Source of the DNA: JAOSJT01 sp035914695 | GTDB taxonomy: Bacteria; Bacteroidota; Ignavibacteria; SZUA-365 | Assembly: GCA_035914695.1 (NCBI GenBank) | Contig: JAMIQH010000340.1 | Location: 1-6,423, forward strand | Direction: 5' to 3' | DNA: 6,423 nt | In this document: piece after piece, positions 5,131 through 6,423 of the stretch | Position numbering within the stretch: position 1 is the first letter of the stretch | Layout of the letters: each line of letters starts with the position of its first letter | Made by a program: the position numbers and the translations under genes | The notes under the pieces: model-generated | Seen by the model: the letters and a program-made list of their open reading frames with translations, nothing else | Database searches by the model: none | Told to the model about the DNA's origin: nothing

Positions 5131-6423
5131 ATGTCCCTAGCATCCCGTATGATGGACTTCTTCCGACGGAAGTCGAAAGCGGTCCTCGGAGGTGGAGAAA
5201 AGGCAATCGAAAAGCAGGTCGCCATGGGCAAGCTCACCGCCCGCGACCGCATCACCACGTTACTCGATTCTGACACCTTCCACGAATACGATCTCTTCGT
5301 GGAGCACAAGTGTCAGGACTTCGACATGGACAAAAAGCAACTGCCCGCCGACGGCGTGATCACCGGCACGGGTAAGATCGAAGGATTTCCGATCTGCATT
5401 TACGCGCAGGATTTCACTGTGGCGGGAGGTTCGCTCGGACTCATGCACGCGCGGAAAATCACGAAAATCATGGATCACGCAATGAAGCTCGGCCTACCCT
5501 TGATCGGCATCAACGATAGCGGAGGCGCGCGTATTCAGGAGGGCGTGAATTCACTGGCGGGATACGGCGAGATTTTTTACCGCAACACGCAGGCGTCGGG
5601 AGTGATACCACAGATATCGGTGATTCTCGGACCTTGCGCGGGCGGGGCGGTGTATTCGCCCGCGTTGACGGATTTCGTGTTCGTGGTGGACAAAATTTCG
5701 AAAATGTTCATCACCGGACCAGAGGTGATCAAAACCGTTCTGGGCGAGGAGATCTCGATGGAGGATCTCGGTGGCGCCCGTGTGCAAACCGAGATTTCGG
5801 GCAACGCGCACTTTTTCGCCCGATCCGAGCAGGAGTGTTTCGAGCAGATCAAGAAGCTTGTGACATTCATACCCTGGAACAACAACAAGCGCCCCGATCC
5901 CTTCCCAGCCAAACCGCCGAAGGCGACCTTCGACATCGACAACATCATCCCCACCGATCCGCGCAAGCCCTACGACGTGCGCGATGTCATCCGTGCCCTG
6001 TGTGACGACTCGGACTTTTTCGAGGTGCAGGAACATTGGGCGGCCAACATCGTGATCGGCTTCGCGCGCCTGAACGGCGACACCGTCGGCGTGGTTGGCA
6101 ATCAGCCATTGGTCCTCGCGGGCGTGTTGGATGTGGATTCATCGGACAAAGCGGCGCGTTTCATCCGCTTCTGCGACGCATTCAACATTCCGCTCATCAC
6201 GCTGGTCGACCTTCCGGGTTACCTACCGGGCGTGGATCAGGAGCATGCTGGAGTGATCCGTCACGGCGCAAAGATTCTCTACGCGTACAGCGAAGCGACG
6301 GTGCCCAAAGTCACGGTGATACTGCGCAAGGCCTACGGGGGTGGGTACATCGCCATGTGCTCCCGCCATCTGGGTGCGGATTTCGTCTTCGCCTGGCCGA
6401 CGGCCGAGATCGCCGTCATGGGT
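5131..6423 (+). CDS. pccB: Acyl-CoA carboxylase carboxyltransferase (propionyl-CoA carboxylase beta type), 3'-truncated
   Basis: The first 431 codons are present, in frame to the right edge without a stop. Family members have about 510-530 residues, so roughly 80-100 are missing. The enzyme moves a carboxyl group between biotin carried on a partner subunit and an acyl-CoA, for example propionyl-CoA to methylmalonyl-CoA, in the cytoplasm. Visible are: KLTARDRITTLLD (residues 34-46); YAQDFTVAGGSLG (91-103); NDSGGARIQEG (128-138); the first oxyanion-hole loop GPCAGGAVYSPALTDF (167-182); FITGPEVIKTVLGE (193-206); the second-half LVDLPGYLPGVDQE (358-371); the second oxyanion loop RKAYGGGYIAM (399-409); and AWPTAEIAVMG (421-431) at the edge. 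Both crotonase-fold halves are intact as far as seen. Alternatives in the same family are methylmalonyl-CoA decarboxylase alpha, glutaconyl-CoA decarboxylase and acetyl-CoA carboxylase beta. No biotin carboxylase or biotin carrier gene lies upstream here. The gene symbol is by family resemblance. Confidence 0.94.
   Translation, partial: MSLASRMMDFFRRKSKAVLGGGEKAIEKQVAMGKLTARDRITTLLDSDTFHEYDLFVEHKCQDFDMDKKQLPADGVITGTGKIEGFPICIYAQDFTVAGGSLGLMHARKITKIMDHAMKLGLPLIGINDSGGARIQEGVNSLAGYGEIFYRNTQASGVIPQISVILGPCAGGAVYSPALTDFVFVVDKISKMFITGPEVIKTVLGEEISMEDLGGARVQTEISGNAHFFARSEQECFEQIKKLVTFIPWNNNKRPDPFPAKPPKATFDIDNIIPTDPRKPYDVRDVIRALCDDSDFFEVQEHWAANIVIGFARLNGDTVGVVGNQPLVLAGVLDVDSSDKAARFIRFCDAFNIPLITLVDLPGYLPGVDQEHAGVIRHGAKILYAYSEATVPKVTVILRKAYGGGYIAMCSRHLGADFVFAWPTAEIAVMG

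Noticed and set aside
5634..6005. 123-codon + strand frame inside the carboxylase gene, and - strand frames at 5551-6036 and 5577-5966
   Set aside because: All overlap the carboxylase reading frame, which shows both carboxyltransferase signatures and runs unbroken from 5131 to the edge.
1..6423. CRISPR array, transposon ends, tRNA/rRNA or defence-system genes
   Set aside because: I saw no spaced direct repeats, terminal inverted repeats, transposase motifs or RNA gene signatures. All long stretches are explained by five ordinary genes.

Overview
The window is a densely packed stretch of bacterial chromosome, high in G+C, with five genes all on the + strand. The best clue to the organism is the fourth gene. 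It encodes a secreted protein that ends in a type IX secretion (T9SS) / FlgD-like C-terminal domain with the NHPNPFNPSTT motif. This points to the Bacteroidota/Chlorobi/Ignavibacteria/Kapabacteria group, and the apparent high G+C favours a Kapabacteria- or Chlorobi-like lineage over a classical low-G+C Bacteroidetes. This placement is inferred from one motif and base composition, not from a search.

Layout: (1) bases 1-1260 are the 3' part of a penicillin-acylase family (S45, Ntn-hydrolase) gene, cut by the left edge. (2) Bases 1272-2045 encode a complete sirtuin deacylase with the Tyr-x-x-Arg motif of the SIRT5/CobB desuccinylase class. (3) Bases 2042-3460 encode a complete pyruvate kinase whose start overlaps the sirtuin stop by 4 bases (ATGA). 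(4) Bases 3479-4981 encode a 500-residue secreted multidomain protein: signal peptide, LecA-like N-terminal domain, ASH/choice-of-anchor-D-like domain, cohesin-like domain, T9SS tail. (5) A 149-base spacer follows, the only sizeable gap. It holds a weak GC hairpin, an 11-base palindrome and a good ribosome binding site. (6) From 5131 to the right edge lies the first 431 codons of an acyl-CoA carboxylase carboxyltransferase (propionyl-CoA carboxylase beta type).

The gaps between genes 1-4 (11, -4 and 18 bases) suggest one transcription unit. The carboxylase could have its own promoter in the spacer. Functionally, pyruvate kinase and the carboxylase are central carbon enzymes (glycolysis; propionyl/methylmalonyl-CoA metabolism). 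The sirtuin could control such enzymes by removing acyl groups from lysines. The acylase and the T9SS cargo act outside the cytoplasm and have no evident link to the others.

I see no CRISPR array, mobile element, RNA gene or defence system. The window looks like ordinary housekeeping and accessory chromosome. The most notable points are the sirtuin-pyruvate kinase coupling and the unusual domain mix of the T9SS cargo protein.
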